Shown: positions 8,931-16,845, counted from the stretch's first letter. The stretch: DNA of 48,866 bases from Nocardia gamkensis NBRC 108242 (GCF_001612985.1 NZ_BDBM01000059.1:1-48866), one strand, 5' to 3'. The notes: generated from the letters alone by a model not told the origin. Numbers and translations are program-made.

Positions 8931-9947
8931 TCAGGCCGTGCCCTCCGGAGAGGGTGAGCCGTCAGCATGCACGAGATCGCTGGAAGCGGCTGAAAACAAG
9001 CTGATCGAGGACTGTTGGCGCGGCACCCCGAAGCGTTGCGCCGTCTGCAGAACAGATGCGCCGTCGGCGTCACCGAGAACTCGGGCCAGGCCGGGGCGCG
9101 GAGCGGATACACCCACCGCTGGGGCCGATCGCAGCCTGTTCGACAGCGCCTGTTTCCACGCGGGCACCCGATCGTATTGATGCACGATCGGATACGGCAT
9201 CCCTGTGGAGGTGTGTACACACTCCCCGATCAAGGTCGGCTCGGGCTCCAAGAGAAATGGGCGCAAAGCGCCGAGCTTGCCCGGGTCCGCAAATGTGCCT
9301 GCTTGACAGGCAAACCCCTCCTCGGACGTCACGAATTGCACGGCCGACCGATACGGCTCCATATCGAGCAACAGGTTGTACCCGCTCTGATCGGCGATCG
9401 ACACCCCGGACGACGCCGCGACCAAGGAGATGGCCAAGCACAAATCCGCCATCACCCCCGCCTCCCCAGCGATGACCCCGACGTTGCAGACCGCTTTCGA
9501 CCACAGGCGCTGCACATGTGCCGGAAAACTTCGTTGCAGATTGGCCCGGTTCCACTCTTCGTCGGAATACCGCACCCCCTCGCTGACAGCGAGAAAGGGG
9601 CATCGCAAGCGGGCTTCCAACCACGTGATCGGGTCCGACTGGAAGTACACATCGCGCACATCGGTGACGATCGCGAATCGGAGCGAAGACGCGAACATAC
9701 GCAGCACATGGGCGATATCTTCGAATCGCCCGTTGTACACGCTGTCCCGAGGCGGCATCCGGACCGCATACAAACCCAGCGCGTCCAGATGTTCGGCTAT
9801 GGCGTCGCCGCGGTCGTCGCGGTCGTACACGATGACCGCGCCCACACCGGCGAAACCGCTCGCGACCAGGCTCCTGGCCCACGGCTCGACAGCGGGCCAC
9901 TCGTAACCCGCTGCCGCTCCGATGACGATGTCCTTTTTCGTAGCCAC
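8931..9947 (-). CDS. DxxD nucleotide-sugar transferase-like protein
   Basis: 338 residues from GTG 9947. Central motif TDVRDVYFQSDP (Asp96, Asp99) is the kind of strand-loop seen in GT-A fold nucleotide-diphospho-sugar transferases acting on sugars or proteins. ADQSGYNLLL and a late IVHQYDR also match such enzymes. No signal peptide or membrane anchor. The C-terminal 60 residues are low complexity (Ser, Ala, Pro). It follows the 768-residue repeat protein by 13 bases on the same strand, so it is probably the last gene of the leftward operon starting near 13668. The start is uncertain because AAGG lies too close to this GTG. A specific sugar or acceptor cannot be read from sequence. Confidence 0.6.
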   Translation of the reverse strand: MATKKDIVIGAAAGYEWPAVEPWARSLVASGFAGVGAVIVYDRDDRGDAIAEHLDALGLYAVRMPPRDSVYNGRFEDIAHVLRMFASSLRFAIVTDVRDVYFQSDPITWLEARLRCPFLAVSEGVRYSDEEWNRANLQRSFPAHVQRLWSKAVCNVGVIAGEAGVMADLCLAISLVAASSGVSIADQSGYNLLLDMEPYRSAVQFVTSEEGFACQAGTFADPGKLGALRPFLLEPEPTLIGECVHTSTGMPYPIVHQYDRVPAWKQALSNRLRSAPAVGVSAPRPGLARVLGDADGASVLQTAQRFGVPRQQSSISLFSAASSDLVHADGSPSPEGTA

Positions 9948-9960
9948 GCCTTCGGCCCGC

Positions 9961-12267
9961 TCAGGTCTGTTGCGGTGGCGGTGGCGCCACAGGGGGCGGA
10001 GCCGTCGGCTGGGCCTGGCTCACGGTCGGCGGCGGTGCCGCCGTAGTCCCCAGATCGGCATTGCCGGTATCCAAACCGGTCGGATGCAGGTAACCCGCGA
10101 AGTCACCGTACTTTTCTTTCAGTGGAGGGTTATTGGGGTCGAGGGGAACGAGATGACCGCCGTCGAGAACGAACAGTTTGTTGTGCTCCTCATCCCTGAC
10201 GACCAGGGCGCTGTGCCGCTCCCATTGGAGAATATCGCCCGTTTTCAGCTCGCCGGGACCGTTGACCACCGCAGGCGGATGATCCGCCGTCAACTCGCCC
10301 GCAGTTCCCTTATACGCGGACATCGCGTCGAGGGCGACGTTCTGCACCTGCTTCTGCAAGGCTTCTGCCACCGGTGGGGACGCCTTCACATTCGTATTGT
10401 CGATGGGGACGTCGACCGTTGTGCCCGGCGTCGTCACCGCCGGCGGAGCACCCGCGTACACCGGTGCCGTCACGCCGGTAGGAGACGGTTGACCAGTTTG
10501 TTGGGTGTTCGCTGTTTGCTGGGCGCGGTTCTGCTCCCGGGCCCGTTCCCGTTCTCGTTCCCGATCTCGCTCCTCACGCGAGTCCCGCTCGTCGTAGCCT
10601 CTGTCATCGGCCTGAACGCGAGGCTGCTGAGTCGCTTGACCGAGAGCGTTCATCAGCGCCATCTGCCCCATCAGATCGGACGCATTGCTCCCGGTGTTGG
10701 CGGCCGGTGCGGTGGTATTGGCAGTGGGTGCGGTTGTCCCGGTTCCGGTCCCGGTTCCGGTGCCGGTCGGCATCGACGCGGTCACCACGGAACCGAGATC
10801 CGTGCTGGACGCGGTGTCGCCGCTACCGGTGCCCAAGGTCGGCTGGGTGCTGTCCACCGAACCGGTGGTGTCCGTACCCGACGTGAGCAGGTCGTCGTAT
10901 GTGGAACTGAAATCCTGGCTCGTACTGACCGGCTGAGCGGTAGCGGCCGGGGACTGAGATGTCGTCGCAGGAGGCGTGTACGGCGGGGTATACGGGGGTG
11001 TGTACGGCTGACTGGTGCTCGTGTGCTGGGTGGCCGAGCTATGACTGGTATTGCCCGACGTGGAACCGGAGCCGGAGTTCGAAGCCGATCCCGATCCCGA
11101 TCCCGAGCCGGACCCGGAACCCGAGCCCGAACCAGAGCCTGAACTCGAGCCGATCGGAAACGGAAGCTGCGCGGCCCTATCCGCGTACGCGATGACCTGG
11201 TCGGTGCAATGCTTCACCGCATCCCGGATCAGACCGTAGAGCGGTGCTTCTTCGGCGACATTCTGGAGGCCGTCTTCCGCGTACATCCGGCCTTGCCCCG
11301 GGCCCTGACCCTCGACACCGTCGTTGAGCTTGTCCCATATCTTGTCGTGGGTGTCCTGGATCTTGTTGTACATACTGCGGTAGTACGAATAATTGGTGCG
11401 AGAAAGCTCCTCGGTCGTCTGCTCGAACTTGAGGTCCCCACTCTGCCATTGGTCCGCCAGGCCGTTGAGATAGAAGACGGCAGAATTGTATGCTTCTTCG
11501 GTGTAGCCGGAACCTTGACCCCGATGTTCGAGTTGCTGAATAAAGGAGTCGGCGAGGTTGTCGTCGCGCCAGTTGTCGTCTTTGCCCTCTTTGGGAGAAA
11601 CCAGGAATTTGGGCTTCTCCGGCTTCCCGTTGCCCATCTGAGCCATCAGATAGAGCAGCTGAGAATTGGCCACATCGATGAACGCCTTGAGTTCGGGCGA
11701 TACTTTACCCGGCGGCGTTCTGATTTCCAGCTTGAAATCAGAGATCTTTTTGCCGTCGGTGATATCGTTCTCATCGGCGTCCTGGCCGAGGAACTTTCGC
11801 TTGGCGACATCGGCAGGAAGCTCGTTGAACCAGACGATGTTGCCGTCCGCCGGGCGATTGCCGTCCCAGTTGTCGCCGACTTTGTCTTTGACGGCGACCA
11901 ACTGTCCGTCGTTGGTCAGAACATATTGCCCGACCCCGTCGTCTTCATCGTCCCAGTCATCAGTGGCCGCGCCACCTTCGTGCTTTTTATCGCCGGGCTC
12001 GGAAATCGCTTTGATTTCATCGTCATCTTTGTCGTGGAGTTCGAGCCGGGTCTCGCTACCATCACCCCCCTGATCTTCGAATCTGATCTGGTTGGCTCCA
12101 CTGCCCGTATCGCCGTATCGATCGATGACATTGCCGGTGGGGACATGCTCGATGACCATCTGGCCGTCCCGCATGCCCATGCGGTACTGCTTGTTCGGGG
12201 AGTAGAGCCACTCTCCCTCTTTGATTCTCTGTTCCCGATTGAGGATGCCACCCTCGATGTCACCCAT
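9961..12267 (-). CDS. Lectin-like, Ser-Gly-repeat protein of an ESX-accessory-type operon
   Basis: 768 residues from ATG 12267, preceded by GGGGGTGG; a GTG three codons earlier is the alternative. Order of regions: residues 1-75 resemble a bulb-type (B-) lectin fold (EGEWLYSPNKQYRMGMRDGQ); a very acidic stretch; a helical domain about 165-365 with Tyr/Asp-rich helices; an uninterrupted Ser-Gly repeat at about 370-400; three PYTPP units near 420-432; Thr-Gly repeats near 497-515; an Arg/Glu-rich run near 555-582; a C-terminal globular domain about 630-730 with GDILQWERHSALVV; and a Pro-rich tail. No Sec signal peptide is visible. With EspC-, EspH- and YbaB/EspL-like genes directly upstream it is a candidate type VII secretion substrate (inference). 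The function of the C-terminal domain is not recognised. Confidence 0.6.
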   Translation of the reverse strand: MGDIEGGILNREQRIKEGEWLYSPNKQYRMGMRDGQMVIEHVPTGNVIDRYGDTGSGANQIRFEDQGGDGSETRLELHDKDDDEIKAISEPGDKKHEGGAATDDWDDEDDGVGQYVLTNDGQLVAVKDKVGDNWDGNRPADGNIVWFNELPADVAKRKFLGQDADENDITDGKKISDFKLEIRTPPGKVSPELKAFIDVANSQLLYLMAQMGNGKPEKPKFLVSPKEGKDDNWRDDNLADSFIQQLEHRGQGSGYTEEAYNSAVFYLNGLADQWQSGDLKFEQTTEELSRTNYSYYRSMYNKIQDTHDKIWDKLNDGVEGQGPGQGRMYAEDGLQNVAEEAPLYGLIRDAVKHCTDQVIAYADRAAQLPFPIGSSSGSGSGSGSGSGSGSGSGSASNSGSGSTSGNTSHSSATQHTSTSQPYTPPYTPPYTPPATTSQSPAATAQPVSTSQDFSSTYDDLLTSGTDTTGSVDSTQPTLGTGSGDTASSTDLGSVVTASMPTGTGTGTGTGTTAPTANTTAPAANTGSNASDLMGQMALMNALGQATQQPRVQADDRGYDERDSREERDRERERERAREQNRAQQTANTQQTGQPSPTGVTAPVYAGAPPAVTTPGTTVDVPIDNTNVKASPPVAEALQKQVQNVALDAMSAYKGTAGELTADHPPAVVNGPGELKTGDILQWERHSALVVRDEEHNKLFVLDGGHLVPLDPNNPPLKEKYGDFAGYLHPTGLDTGNADLGTTAAPPPTVSQAQPTAPPPVAPPPPQQT
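11065..11155 (-). repeat. Hexamer repeat encoding Ser-Gly
   Basis: Degenerate six-base units of the CCCGAT/CCCGAG type on the plus strand encode alternating Ser and Gly in the large protein, at about residues 370-400. Units vary at the wobble bases, so selection on the protein sequence rather than recent slippage maintains much of it. Confidence 0.8.
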
Positions 12268-12281
12268 CAGTTCCACCCCCG

Positions 12282-12295
12282 ATCACACATGTGAT
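12282..12295. promoter_or_regulatory. Short inverted repeat ahead of the Ser-Gly protein gene
   Basis: ATCACA and TGTGAT flank a CA centre, 15 bases upstream of ATG 12267 in the 97-base spacer after the EspC-like gene. It may be a protein-binding site or a weak leader hairpin near the ribosome site. It is too short to assign. Confidence 0.2.
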
Positions 12296-12364
12296 TACGA
12301 ACTGCTTGTGAACCGGGAACAGCCATTCCAAATCCTCCTACCCGAAATCCTCGACGCCTCGGCC

Positions 12365-12682
12365 TCAGACCTCCGGGTTCGTCCGTCGCACGTGCACGCC
12401 GCCATCGATATCTGTGACCTCGAATGTGTTCCCGGCTGTCGTCGAGTTGTCACCGGTCGTATTGCGGCCATCGCCCACCTGCGTCCAGCCGATGCCCCGC
12501 TCGACGCCGTATCGGACCGCGAACACCCGGTACGCGTTGGCCGCCTTGCCGTACTGCGCCTCGAACTCGGCCTCCCATTCGGGATCTCCCTCGGCCCGTG
12601 CATACGCGGGAGCGCTGGCGGCGCGGTTGGCGTCACCCAGCCTGCGCAGTTCCTGCGGATCTTGAACAAATTTCTCGACCAT
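12365..12682 (-). CDS. EspC-like small secreted-protein candidate
   Basis: 105 residues from ATG 12682, with GGAG eight bases ahead. The N-terminal pattern (VQDPQELRRLGDANRAA, then a charged helix turning at about residue 35 into a second helix AEFEAQYGKAANAYRVF) resembles the EspC / ESX-diderm small helical-hairpin family (PF10824 as I recall). The tail carries a Thr/Asn-rich segment and a short strand region. EspC-like proteins are ESX type VII substrates or co-substrates. No Sec signal is visible, as expected for that pathway. It lies directly upstream of the large Ser-Gly protein, which would suit a co-secreted pair. No ESX core genes (eccB, eccC, eccD, mycP) are in the window, so the apparatus would be elsewhere. 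Confidence 0.55.
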   Translation of the reverse strand: MVEKFVQDPQELRRLGDANRAASAPAYARAEGDPEWEAEFEAQYGKAANAYRVFAVRYGVERGIGWTQVGDGRNTTGDNSTTAGNTFEVTDIDGGVHVRRTNPEV

Positions 12683-12807
12683 ATCGACGACTCCATTCCC
12701 ACCGGCTCCCCCTCATTCTCGGGCATCCCCATCACTGGGGACTGGGGTCGGAGGAATAGCCCGGACACCGGCGTAGCCGTGACAGTCCGGTTCCGCCTAG
12801 TTCGCGA

Positions 12808-13155
12808 TCAATGATCTCGAGCGAACTCGGCCTTCTCCATGAGGTTGTAATCGGCCTCGGTAGGCAGCTCCAACGAGTCGGCGAAATGGGGCAATCCGCC
12901 TTGATACAGCAACTCGGCGCGGCGGCCTACGCGGGACTTCTGGCGGGCCAGCCGAGCGACGCGCAGAACCTCCTCGGCGAGCCAGCTGTCGGGATGGTCG
13001 AGCACTTCGTCACCGAGGTGCAGACCGACGATCATGCCGCTGCGGTCGCAGGCCACGCCGACGGAATAGTCCGGGTTGAACACCTCGTAGACCAGATTGC
13101 GCCAATCGGGCGCGGCCTCCACTCCCGCAGCGCCCGGCATATCGAGATCTGTCAC
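12808..13155 (-). CDS. EspH/EspD-like (DUF2694) ESX accessory protein
   Basis: 115 residues from GTG 13155, with AGGAG seven bases ahead; the longer open frame upstream has Arg/Pro-rich non-coding character. The core (a YEVFNPDYSVGV strand, then GMIVGLHLGDEVL, WLAEEVLRVARLARQKSR and a final LELPTEADY) aligns by eye with the mycobacterial EspH/EspD family. That family has the same TNP..SV strand, a LADEI...ADLARQKA helix and an LPTPEEA ending. Those proteins are ESX-1 secretion-associated and act in the cytoplasm in stabilising or exporting Esp substrates. It sits between YbaB-like and EspC-like genes on the same strand, supporting the same role here. The comparison is from memory. Confidence 0.6.
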   Translation of the reverse strand: MTDLDMPGAAGVEAAPDWRNLVYEVFNPDYSVGVACDRSGMIVGLHLGDEVLDHPDSWLAEEVLRVARLARQKSRVGRRAELLYQGGLPHFADSLELPTEADYNLMEKAEFARDH

Positions 13156-13192
13156 GGCATCACTCCTGGGTATCGTCGACCGCACCGGCGAG

Positions 13193-13534
13193 TCAGGGCT
13201 GCGGCCACGGCACCTTCGGCAGGGCCGTTTCCTGGATGGCGATTTTGTGCTGCCGCAGGGCGTCGACAGTGCTGTCCCGAATCGCCGCCATGATGTCGGC
13301 GGCGATCTCCTGGCCACTCGCGGCACTCGCGATCGTCCCGGGCGCGATGTACATATCGGTGAGCCTGCCCATCCCGTCCACTTCCGGAATCACTCGGGCA
13401 CTGGGCGAAGGTCGCCGGGCGCGGATACGGTCGATTCGTTCCAGCATGTCATCGATCGTGTTCACCACGTTCCGACCGGACTGCACCGCCGACACCGTTT
13501 CAGGATGCATATCGCGGGGCCAGATGTCCGCCAC
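13193..13534 (-). CDS. YbaB/EbfC-family protein, EspL-like
   Basis: 113 residues from GTG 13534, with AGGAGG seven bases ahead; an earlier GTG at 13540 touches the ribosome site and is less likely. Helical N-terminus, then VIPEVDGMGRLTDMYIAP and a long helix AADIMAAIRDSTVDALRQHK, the strand-strand-helix pattern of the YbaB/EbfC nucleoid-associated fold. Mycobacterial ESX-1 loci encode a YbaB-type protein, EspL, next to Esp substrates, and the neighbours here (EspH-like, EspC-like) fit that arrangement. It may stabilise substrates or bind DNA. The ribosome site lies inside the end of the preceding small frame, suggesting translational coupling. Confidence 0.65.
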   Translation of the reverse strand: MADIWPRDMHPETVSAVQSGRNVVNTIDDMLERIDRIRARRPSPSARVIPEVDGMGRLTDMYIAPGTIASAASGQEIAADIMAAIRDSTVDALRQHKIAIQETALPKVPWPQP

Positions 13535-13536
13535 GA

Positions 13537-13668
13537 TCACCCCTCCTCGGAGAGGTGACGAACCATCTCCGCGGCAACAAGGCACGGGACCGACACCGCT
13601 CGAACAAGCACGTCCTGCAGCGAAGCTGTCGGACGTGAACTCGGAACGGCACTCAGCTCTCTACGCAT
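13537..13668 (-). CDS. Possible 43-residue leader protein of the Esp-like operon
   Basis: Starts at ATG 13668 behind GGAGGTGG and ends two bases before the GTG of the YbaB-like gene, whose AGGAGG lies inside its last codons. Sequence: Arg-rich start, then a single amphipathic helix (ASLQDVLVRAVSVPCLVAAEM) and an acidic end. No family is recognised. The two good ribosome sites and tight junction support translation, perhaps to couple the operon. It may be only a translated leader. Confidence 0.45.
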   Translation of the reverse strand: MRRELSAVPSSRPTASLQDVLVRAVSVPCLVAAEMVRHLSEEG

Positions 13669-13764
13669 GCCACCTCCACCCGTCAATGCTACGGGGCCAT
13701 TCTTCTCGGTCCCCGACACACTTCCCATGCCCGGGAAGGCCCGCGTACGCCTGAAACGCAGACA

Positions 13765-13809
13765 AGTCCACCTGTTCGCGACCGCCGAGGGTCACAGAAC
13801 AGGTGGACT
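13765..13809 (-). terminator. Perfect 13-bp stem downstream of glnA
   Basis: AGTCCACCTGTTC (13765-13777) and GAACAGGTGGACT (13797-13809) are exact reverse complements around a 19-base loop, 34 bases beyond the glnA stop at 13844. Read leftward it is followed by a T-containing stretch (TTGTCTGCGTTTC). It probably ends the glnA transcript and separates it from the operon starting at 13668. Confidence 0.75.
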
Positions 13810-13843
13810 CGCTGACTACTACTACCGACGAACCGGTGACGGC

Positions 13844-15280
13844 TTACACGTCGAAGTACAGCTCGAACTCGTACGGGTGCGGCCGCAGGTTCACCGGGGC
13901 GATCTCGCCCTCGCGCTTGAGGGTGATCCAGGTCTCGATCAGGTCCTCGGTGAAGACGTTGCCTTCGGTGAGGTAGTCGTGGTCCTGCTCGAGGCGGTCG
14001 ATGACCGACGCCAGGCTGGTGGGGGCCTGGGGGATGTTCTTGGCCTCCTCCGGCGGGAGCTCGTAGAGGTCCTTGTCGACCGGGGCCAGCGGCTCGATCT
14101 TCTTCTTGATGCCGTCCAGGCCCGCCATCAGCATGGCGGCGAAGGCCAGGTACGGGTTGCCCGAGGAGTCCGGTGCGCGGAACTCGATGCGCTTGGCCTT
14201 CGGGTTGTTGCCGGTGACCGGGATGCGGACCGCGGCGGAGCGGTTGCGCTGCGAGTACACCAGGTTGATGGGGGCCTCGTAGCCCGGCACCAGACGGTGG
14301 TAGGAGTTCACGGTCGGGTTGGTGAACGCCAGCAGCGACGGCGCGTGGTGCAGGATGCCGCCGATGTAGTGGCGGGCGATGTCGGACAGGCCACCGTAGC
14401 CGGCCTCGTCGTGGAACAGCGGCTTGCCGTCCTTCCACAGCGACTGGTGCGCGTGCATGCCCGAGCCGTTGTCACCGAAGAGGGGCTTCGGCATGAAGGT
14501 GACGGTCTTGCCCTCGGCCCACGCGGTGTTCTTCACGATGTACTTGAACAGCTGCAGGTCGTCGGCCGCGCCGAGCAGGGTGTTGAACCTGTAGTTGATC
14601 TCGGCCTGACCGGCGGTGCCGACCTCGTGGTGGCCGCGCTCGAGCTCGAAGCCCGCGTTCTGCAGGTTGGTCGCGATCTTGTCGCGCAGGTCCACGTAGT
14701 GGTCGTACGGCGCGACGGGGAAGTAACCGCCCTTGTTGCGCACCTTGTAGCCGCGGTTCAGGGTGCCGTCCGGGTTGAACTCGGCACCGGTGTTCCAGGA
14801 ACCGGAGACCGATTCGATCTCGTAGAAGGCGCCGTTCATGGACGAGTCGTAGCGGATCGAGTCGAAGATGTAGAACTCCGCCTCGGCGCCGAAGTACGCG
14901 GTGTCGGCGATACCGGTGGAGCGCAGGTACTCCTCCGCCTTGCGCGCGATGTTGCGCGGGTCGCGGGAGTAGGCCTCACGGGTGAACGGGTCGTGCACGA
15001 AGAAGTTGAGGTTCAGCGTCTTGGCGGCGCGGAACGGGTCGACGCGCGCGGTGGAGAAGTCGGGCAGCAGGAGCATGTCCGACTCGTCGATGGACTGGAA
15101 CCCACGAACGGAGGAGCCGTCGAACGCTAGCCCTTCCTCGGCGAGGTCGGTGGTGAAGGCCTTCCCCGGGATCGAGAAGTGCTGCTGCACACCGGGCAGG
15201 TCGCTGAACCGGATGTCGACGTACTCGATGTCCTCGTCAGCGATGAATTTGATGACCTCGTCGGCCGTGCTGAACGTCAC
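13844..15280 (-). CDS. glnA: Glutamine synthetase type I (GlnA1)
   Basis: 478 residues, the usual length of mycobacterial GlnA1, from GTG 15280 with AAGGAG ahead. It condenses ammonia and glutamate to glutamine with ATP in the cytosol as a dodecamer. Visible signatures: beta-Grasp entry DLPGVQQHFSIP, the Asp-loop region FDGSSVRGFQ, metal/glutamate-site segments EAEFYIFD and GSGMHAHQSLWKDGK, and the ATP-site NPTVNSYHRL. The adenylylation loop KDLYELPPEEAKNIPQ contains the tyrosine modified by GlnE, which is encoded in the same window. The C-terminus PYEFELYFDV is typical. It is monocistronic, with a strong hairpin after it and a complete GlnR-type operator 77-114 bases upstream. Confidence 0.97.
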   Translation of the reverse strand: MTFSTADEVIKFIADEDIEYVDIRFSDLPGVQQHFSIPGKAFTTDLAEEGLAFDGSSVRGFQSIDESDMLLLPDFSTARVDPFRAAKTLNLNFFVHDPFTREAYSRDPRNIARKAEEYLRSTGIADTAYFGAEAEFYIFDSIRYDSSMNGAFYEIESVSGSWNTGAEFNPDGTLNRGYKVRNKGGYFPVAPYDHYVDLRDKIATNLQNAGFELERGHHEVGTAGQAEINYRFNTLLGAADDLQLFKYIVKNTAWAEGKTVTFMPKPLFGDNGSGMHAHQSLWKDGKPLFHDEAGYGGLSDIARHYIGGILHHAPSLLAFTNPTVNSYHRLVPGYEAPINLVYSQRNRSAAVRIPVTGNNPKAKRIEFRAPDSSGNPYLAFAAMLMAGLDGIKKKIEPLAPVDKDLYELPPEEAKNIPQAPTSLASVIDRLEQDHDYLTEGNVFTEDLIETWITLKREGEIAPVNLRPHPYEFELYFDV

Positions 15281-15356
15281 TTGTTCTCCTTACGGATCGG
15301 TTCCCAGCCAGTGTCGCTTGCATGGGTTCGTCGCGACCAGACGCTATGGATGCCGT

Positions 15357-15394
15357 GTTTCCCCGTAGTCAAGGATGTGTTTCGCCGGTGTTAC
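15357..15394 (-). promoter_or_regulatory. GlnR-type four-half-site operator of glnA
   Basis: Read on the minus strand the site is GTAAC-N6-GAAAC-N6-TTGAC-N6-GAAAC (15394 down to 15357). Three of four half-sites match the actinobacterial GlnR consensus (GTnAC / GAAAC) exactly, and the third (TTGAC) differs at one base. All spacers are exactly six. TTGACT may double as a -35 element. It lies 77 bases upstream of the glnA start. Confidence 0.8.
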
Positions 15395-15531
15395 ACGTGC
15401 GTCTGGCCGCGTGGTGATGACCACCCGGACTCGATTTGCATGGTAGTCCTGCCCCCGCCGACATGCTCGCCGACGCTGAACTCCGCTTATGCGATCCCGG
15501 GCGCCGGTCCGGTCGCGCCTATTCTGGGGGC

Positions 15532-15987
15532 ATGGCACGCATCACCGGCTCCTGGCTCTCCGGACCCCCGGCCGACTCCGGCGGCCCGGCAACCCCCGAG
15601 TTCCCGGGTGCCGAACTCGGCCTGCCGAAGACCGGGGCGGGCTCGCTGGCCGGTATGGGGCGCCGCATCGCCGCCCTGTTCGTGGACTGGATGATCGCGC
15701 TCGGCATCGCGGCGCTGATCGTTCGCGGCAGTTCGGCGTCGAGTGTGACGTTGCTCATCTGGTTCGTCATCGGCGTCGGCGCGGTCACGCTGTTCGGGTT
15801 CACGCCGGGGCAGTATTTCCTGCGGTTGCGGACGGTGCGCATCGACGCGGACGCGCCGGTCGGGTTCGTCCGGGCGCTGGCCAGGCAGGTCCTGCTGCTG
15901 TTCGTGGTGCCCGCGCTGTTCACCGACGCCGACGGGCGCGGCATGCACGACCGAGCGACCGGCACGGCGCTGGTGCGTTCGCGCTGA
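15532..15987 (+). CDS. RDD-family membrane protein
   Basis: 151 residues from ATG 15532, with GGGGG just ahead; the open frame upstream of this has no coding character. After a Pro/Gly-rich start, residues about 40-145 show the RDD pattern: RRIAALFVDWMIALGIAAL (first membrane segment, with Arg and Asp), a second hydrophobic segment LLIWFVIGVGAVTLFGF, then TPGQYFLRLRTVRID and a final segment VLLLFVVPALF, ending DGRGMHDRATGT. RDD proteins are inner-membrane and mostly of unknown function; some are linked to ion transport. A homologue lies next to glnA1 in mycobacteria, and here it is divergent from glnA. Confidence 0.85.
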   Translation: MARITGSWLSGPPADSGGPATPEFPGAELGLPKTGAGSLAGMGRRIAALFVDWMIALGIAALIVRGSSASSVTLLIWFVIGVGAVTLFGFTPGQYFLRLRTVRIDADAPVGFVRALARQVLLLFVVPALFTDADGRGMHDRATGTALVRSR

Positions 15988-16049
15988 GCGCCGGTTTCGG
16001 CCGGTAGCGCGAACCCGGCGCGGCTGAAGCGACGATCACAGTCGCAGGA

Positions 16050-16784
16050 TCAGCGGCGGCGGATGGTCCGCTGCACGCCGCGCATCTTGGCGCCCGCGGG
16101 CATCGGCCCCTTCGGCAAGGCGGGCCCGCCGCGCGCGCTGAGGGCGGACAACCGGCCTTCGATGAGGTCTATCCGCTTGGTGTCGATGTTGCGCGGCAGC
16201 TTGGTGAGGTAGCGCTGCAGGTCCTTGAGCGGAACCTGGCCCTCGTCGTTCCCGATGACGACGTCGTAGATCGGGGTATCGCCGATCAGCCGGGCGGTGC
16301 GCTTCTTCTCCTGGGCGAGCAGCGACTTGACCCGTTGCGGGGAGCCTTCGGCGACCAGCACCACGCCGGGCAGGCCGATCACCCGGTGCACCGCGTCCAA
16401 CTGGGTGGTGGCGGCGATGCCGTTGCTCACCCGCCACTTGCCCTGGAGGTTGTCCAGCACCCAGGCCGCGGCGCCCGCCTGGCCCTCGGCCTTGCGGTAG
16501 ACGCTCTTCTGCACCCGCCTGCCGAAGATGATGAACGCCACCAGCGCCCCCAGCACCACGCCCAGCGGAACCAGGAACCAGGTCAGCCCGAAGACGAGGC
16601 CGATCACGACGAAGACGGCGGTGATGCCGACCAAGGCGCCGATCATCAGCGGCAGCAGCAGCTTGTCTTCCTTGCGCTGCATCTGGAACGCCTGCCACAG
16701 CTGTTTGCGGCGTTCTCTCGACTGCTGCTTGCGGGCCGCTTTCGCCGCGGCCTTCGCTTCCTTGGTGGGCTTGCCTGCTGCCAT
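16050..16784 (-). CDS. DUF4191 membrane protein
   Basis: 244 residues. A Lys/Arg/Ala-rich cytoplasmic start (to about 42) is followed by two close membrane segments (LLPLMIGALVGITAVFVVIG and FLVPLGVVLGALVAFIIFG, about 43-88) and a soluble C-terminal domain with GVVLVAEGSPQRVKSLLAQE and VPLKDLQRYLTKLP. This matches the DUF4191 family found near glnA1 and lipA in mycobacteria. Function unknown. It converges on the RDD gene. The basic N- and C-termini might contact nucleic acid or acidic lipid, which is inference. Confidence 0.88.
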   Translation of the reverse strand: MAAGKPTKEAKAAAKAARKQQSRERRKQLWQAFQMQRKEDKLLLPLMIGALVGITAVFVVIGLVFGLTWFLVPLGVVLGALVAFIIFGRRVQKSVYRKAEGQAGAAAWVLDNLQGKWRVSNGIAATTQLDAVHRVIGLPGVVLVAEGSPQRVKSLLAQEKKRTARLIGDTPIYDVVIGNDEGQVPLKDLQRYLTKLPRNIDTKRIDLIEGRLSALSARGGPALPKGPMPAGAKMRGVQRTIRRR

Positions 16785-16845
16785 GTCTCTCAGGATAGTG
16801 CCCAGGTAGTCGCGGCTTTGCCGTGGGACAGCGGCCTGGTCGGTT

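Noticed and set aside
11065..11155. Possible CRISPR-like short repeats
   Set aside because: Six-base units without spacers, in frame, encoding Ser-Gly.
12282..12295. CRP/FNR-type site
   Set aside because: The arms are in the opposite order (ATCACA-N2-TGTGAT) and too close together for a CRP dimer site.
13667..15130. 487-codon plus-strand frame opposite glnA
   Set aside because: Shadow of glnA and crosses its terminator hairpin.
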